Shown here one piece after another: positions 61,142 to 64,000 of a stretch of 64,000 bases of DNA. Within the stretch, counting starts at the first letter, position 1; every line of letters starts with the position of its first letter. Both the position numbers and the translations under genes were made by a program. The notes below the pieces were generated by a model, which was not told the origin of the DNA, searched no databases, and saw nothing but the letters and a program-made list of their open reading frames with translations. This DNA is from Flavobacterium hankyongi (GTDB lineage Bacteria; Bacteroidota; Bacteroidia; Flavobacteriales; Flavobacteriaceae): contig NZ_CP085725.1 of NCBI RefSeq assembly GCF_036840915.1, forward strand, positions 310,001 through 374,000, written 5' to 3'.

Positions 61142-62977
61142 TTAAGCTTTTCTGGTTTTCATTTCAGATTTTGCTTTTTCCATTTCTTCTTTGGCTTTCT
61201 TCATTTCTTCACGAGCCTTTAACATTTCTTCTTTCGCTTTTAGCATTTCTTCACGTGCTTTTTGCATGTCTATATTGCGTTCCTCTCTGTCATATTGCAT
61301 TTTTTCTCTCATCTTCTCCATTTCAGGACGCATTTTCTCCATACGTTCTTTCATTTTTTTCATGTGAATTTTTGAAATTTCCATTTCTTTAGCGCTTTCC
61401 AGAGCATCGCTTTTTATTCTTTCGATATCTTCCGGGGTAAAACGCATTATTTCTTCGTCGTTGAATTTGAAAATGAATGGCCCGTTGTCATCTGATTTGA
61501 ACTCAAATTTTCCATCAAAATCTTTATCCATTTTTTCTAAATCAGCAAAAGGAATGTCTAATTTTTCACCATTAATAATAACTTCGGGATTACCATTTTT
61601 TCCTCTTTTTCTAACAACAATTTTTCTCTCAATAGATTTTCCGTCAGTATCATCATCAGAAAAACTCCATGCAAATGATTTACTTAAGCCTTCTTCAACT
61701 TCTTTTTCTATTTTTTTTCCTAGTTCATCTTCGTCAAAATCTTTGTTAACTTCAGCTAGACGTTTAATTGCGTGAGATCTTCTTAATTCCATTCTAGGTT
61801 TACCAAAACCAATTCTATTGTTTCCATCATTACTGGATTCTTTATAAAAATGAATTGGTTCGATAGGAGTATCACTTTGTGATTGCATAGAACCATTGTT
61901 TCCTTTATTGTCTTTGTATTCTACTTTAATGCTAGTGATTTCACCTTGTGAATTTCTCTTTACTTTAGAGACTTTTAAATTTACATCGTGCTCGCTTTTA
62001 AGCATTTCTGTATTTTTTTTAATGTCATTGTCTGATGAGTTTTTATCAATTACAATGGATACAACTTTTTTATCTACTTGTTTTTCAACAATTTTATTTT
62101 CGCGTTCCTGTGCAATAACTTTTACTTGAAATAAAATAAAAAAGGATACAAGTGCTGGAATTACCACTGCGTATTTCCATGAATTTCTTTTGTGGGATTG
62201 ATTTTTGTTTAACATAACTATTCGTTTTTTGATTAATGATTGATAAAAATGATTTGTGATTGATAAGCAATTTTGATGAGAAACTACTTTTAATAGGGCT
62301 TTTTGATATACTTTTTTGTCTTCAATTTGCAAACAGGCTTTTTGATCAGCTATATATTCTAAATTTTGGATGATTGCTTTTTTGTATAGCCACATGAATG
62401 GATTAAACCAAAAAACGATACAGAAAATTTTTGCAATTATTATGTCTATCGAATGTTTTTCTTCGCTGTGAACCTTTTCATGAAGTAGAATACTTCTTAA
62501 CTCATCATTTGTATAATAATCAGAGTTAAATACAATGTAATTGAAAAATGAAAAAGGAGCAATATCTTCGTTTAAATCTACTAATGAAAACTTATCTTTT
62601 TTGATTACCTCTTTGTTATGTAATAATTTTGCTAAGGACACTAAGTTTGTAATCACTTTTGCCAATAAAAATGCTGAAATAACTATATAAGATGCAATTA
62701 GAATTTGGTCCCAATTTATTGTGAAAGATTCAGTTTTAGGAGTAATTTGTGTCTTACTGTATTGAATCAAATCATCTATTGAAACTTTTTGTTTTTCTAT
62801 CCAAATAGTCTTTTTAATGAAAAATAAAGGAAGAATTGCAGATGTAAAAAGTCCTGCTAGTAAAAACCATCTATTTGTATTAAAAAATGTTTCTTTTCTT
62901 AATAAGAAGTGGTAAGCTGTAAAATATACTACAATTAATGCACTAGCTTTCAAAAAGTATATGAAAATATTTTCCAT
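61142..62977 (-). CDS. BlaR1-like M56 zinc metalloprotease sensor
   Basis: 611 residues. Four membrane segments in the first 300 residues with the protease signature LLHEKVHSEEKHSID (HExxH) between. The last TM is near residue 275 (YAVVIPALVSFFILFQV). No penicillin-binding domain follows; the C-terminal half is periplasmic and ends in Lys/Glu heptads (REEMLKAKEEMLKA) of at least 60 residues. Partner of the BlaI regulator, one base downstream of it. In other members, signal-induced proteolysis releases BlaI from DNA. No beta-lactamase gene is near. Confidence 0.9.
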   Translation of the reverse strand: MENIFIYFLKASALIVVYFTAYHFLLRKETFFNTNRWFLLAGLFTSAILPLFFIKKTIWIEKQKVSIDDLIQYSKTQITPKTESFTINWDQILIASYIVISAFLLAKVITNLVSLAKLLHNKEVIKKDKFSLVDLNEDIAPFSFFNYIVFNSDYYTNDELRSILLHEKVHSEEKHSIDIIIAKIFCIVFWFNPFMWLYKKAIIQNLEYIADQKACLQIEDKKVYQKALLKVVSHQNCLSITNHFYQSLIKKRIVMLNKNQSHKRNSWKYAVVIPALVSFFILFQVKVIAQERENKIVEKQVDKKVVSIVIDKNSSDNDIKKNTEMLKSEHDVNLKVSKVKRNSQGEITSIKVEYKDNKGNNGSMQSQSDTPIEPIHFYKESSNDGNNRIGFGKPRMELRRSHAIKRLAEVNKDFDEDELGKKIEKEVEEGLSKSFAWSFSDDDTDGKSIERKIVVRKRGKNGNPEVIINGEKLDIPFADLEKMDKDFDGKFEFKSDDNGPFIFKFNDEEIMRFTPEDIERIKSDALESAKEMEISKIHMKKMKERMEKMRPEMEKMREKMQYDREERNIDMQKAREEMLKAKEEMLKAREEMKKAKEEMEKAKSEMKTRKA

Positions 62978-62978
62978 A

Positions 62979-63338
62979 CTATTCCTTTTTTTCTATTATC
63001 TCTAAAATTTCTCGTAGTTCTTTTGCTGATATTTTGTCTTCTTCAGCAAAAAATGAAACTAAATTTTTATATGAACTATTGAAGTAATTTTCGATGGCGT
63101 TTTTCATAAAACGTTTTCTGTATTCTTCGATAGTTATAATAGGGTAGTACTGATGTGTATTTCCAAAAGCATTGTGTCCTACATAGCCTTTATCCTCCAA
63201 ATTTCTGATTATAGTTGAAAGTGTATTGTAATGTGGGGTTTCTTCGGTAATCTCAGCCATGACTTCTTTTACGAAAGCTTTTTTTAGCCTCCATAAGATT
63301 TGCATGATTTCTTCTTCTTTATTAGTTAACTTTTGCAT
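62979..63338 (-). CDS. BlaI/MecI/CopY family transcriptional repressor
   Basis: 119 residues. Winged-helix domain (TNKEEEIMQILWRLKKAFVKEVMAEI, then YNTLSTIIRNLEDKGYVGH) plus a C-terminal dimer helix. One base separates it from the blaR1-like gene. Its promoter carries three palindromic sites, which it presumably occupies to repress the operon. Confidence 0.93.
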   Translation of the reverse strand: MQKLTNKEEEIMQILWRLKKAFVKEVMAEITEETPHYNTLSTIIRNLEDKGYVGHNAFGNTHQYYPIITIEEYRKRFMKNAIENYFNSSYKNLVSFFAEEDKISAKELREILEIIEKKE

Positions 63339-63357
63339 GATTGAATAATTGATAGTT

Positions 63358-63387
63358 CAAACATATAACTATTTTTTTAGTTAACAA
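63358..63387 (-). promoter_or_regulatory. blaI promoter
   Basis: Minus strand TTG (63387-63385), exactly 19 bases, TATGTTTG (63365-63358). Confidence 0.8.
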
Positions 63388-63423
63388 ACTATTTTTATAG
63401 TTATTTAACTAAAATTTAAGTTA
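63366..63423. promoter_or_regulatory. Triple BlaI-type operator
   Basis: Three 18-bp near-palindromes of form TAACTA-N6-TAGTTA begin at 63366, 63386 and 63406; centres are exactly 20 bp apart. The first fills the promoter spacer and the second begins at the -33 element. Confidence 0.75.
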
Positions 63424-63426
63424 TTT

Positions 63427-64000
63427 TTAAGAGAGTGAAGTTGTATTTTGTTGTATTTCAGAGTGTTGTTTTTCTTTTTGAACAAGGTTATACACCCAAA
63501 TTCCTAAAATAATTGCTAGTAGACCTAATAATGTCATAAAAGCCCAATTGATTTGATAGCCCATTTCAAGGCCATATTTTTTGCCGAAGTATGAAATTAT
63601 TTCCATTCCAATTTTAGCTGAAGAAATATGGGCTAAGCTATAACTCATTGTAAAAATAGCCATATATCTCCCTTCATGGCCCTTAGGAGCTCTGCTCATC
63701 GCAAATGAATTTGAAAATGGAAAAGCAAACATTTCTCCAAAAGTCATAAAGAGCATCATGATAACTAAAATACCACTCCACATATTAATAAGCATTAAAA
63801 GCATACTTATTGTCATGGCTAAAGCTCCAAATGTTACTACTTTAACTTTATTAATTTGTTTTCTTTCAACAATACTAACTATAGGCATTTCAAGAACAAA
63901 AATTAATAATCCATTCATCATCAACAGAAGCCCTGTTTGAAATTCGGTTAAATTGAATTGTTCTTTATGATACAACGGAATTGTTGTAAAAAGTTGGAAA
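63427..64000 (-). CDS. MFS transporter (5' end beyond window)
   Basis: The C-terminal part of a major facilitator. The frame is open to the right edge with no start codon required at 63975; the next residues inwards read FQLFTTIPLYHKEQF. Visible: several membrane helices, the loop ERKQINKVKVVTFG, SMLLMLINMWSGILVIMMLFM and RAPKGHEGRYMAIFTMSYSLAHISSA. Substrate unknown. Divided from blaI by the operator array. Confidence 0.85.
   Translation of the reverse strand, partial: FQLFTTIPLYHKEQFNLTEFQTGLLLMMNGLLIFVLEMPIVSIVERKQINKVKVVTFGALAMTISMLLMLINMWSGILVIMMLFMTFGEMFAFPFSNSFAMSRAPKGHEGRYMAIFTMSYSLAHISSAKIGMEIISYFGKKYGLEMGYQINWAFMTLLGLLAIILGIWVYNLVQKEKQHSEIQQNTTSLS

Noticed and set aside
61142..63338. 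Beta-lactam resistance locus
   Set aside because: The regulator pair is present but no beta-lactamase or penicillin-binding gene is in the window, and the sensor lacks a penicillin-binding domain.

Overview
The window reads as chromosome of a flavobacterium (phylum Bacteroidota, close to Flavobacterium). The evidence is AT-rich DNA, promoters of the Bacteroidota type (TTG, then about 19 bases, then TAnnTTTG), few Shine-Dalgarno sites, two proteins with type IX secretion C-terminal domains, bacillithiol genes, and lipoproteins and carboxypeptidases typical of the group. Most of it is ordinary core genome, broken by short accessory patches.

Layout. 0-4.6 kb: clpB (3' end cut by the left edge), divergent from a ytxJ/Crp/DinB/DUF1398 run. 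4.6-8.3 kb: secreted amidase with a type A sorting domain, a TolB-like propeller and a lipoprotein. 8.4-15.2 kb: fahA and glyA from interleaved promoters, a beta-helix lipoprotein, a thioesterase/isochorismate synthase/bshB1 run, and tRNA-His. 15.2-15.55 kb: two near-identical terminators and a structured GC-rich element. 15.5-27.9 kb: housekeeping genes (rluD, PASTA protein, ddl, coaD, NUDIX, pyrE, lgt, yidD, cysS, folE). 28-33.4 kb: a 1799-residue type IX secreted protein with twelve 79-residue repeats in a nested 237/474/948 bp hierarchy. 33.5-39.5 kb: aminotransferase, aspartyl protease-PDZ protein, DUF1573 protein, valS. 39.6-41.6 kb: three unrecognised genes with cassette-like spacers. 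41.9-47.1 kb: an operon of ankyrin protein, DUF2271 protein, PepSY/flavodoxin/reductase fusion and apbE, which can be read as a transmembrane flavin-based electron route ending on a covalently flavinylated DUF2271 protein. 47.2-49.9 kb: a two-gene unknown membrane operon, ygiD and a TSUP permease. 50-54.1 kb: MacAB-like export operon and a divergent hxlR/nitroreductase pair. 54.1-59.2 kb: DUF1905 gene and a decayed copy of its 5' end, NTF2-like lipoprotein, membrane protein, pentapeptide protein, and a response regulator/hybrid-sensor-type histidine kinase pair. 59.3-60.8 kb: a 1.4-kb island in tRNA-Arg with 18-bp direct repeats and no integrase. 61-64 kb: blaR1/blaI-type pair with three phased operators, and an MFS transporter cut by the right edge.

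The two observations I rate highest are the integrase-less tRNA-Arg mini-island with its single membrane/coiled-coil/winged-helix-like cargo gene, and the DUF2271-PepSY-ApbE electron-transfer operon, where the DUF2271 protein carries a DxxTGAS motif matching the ApbE flavinylation consensus. Regulatory architecture is also unusually readable: the hxlR/nitroreductase promoters are exactly back to back, and the blaI promoter has three 18-bp palindromes at exact 20-bp spacing. Three copies of a dispersed palindromic repeat occur in intergenic DNA.
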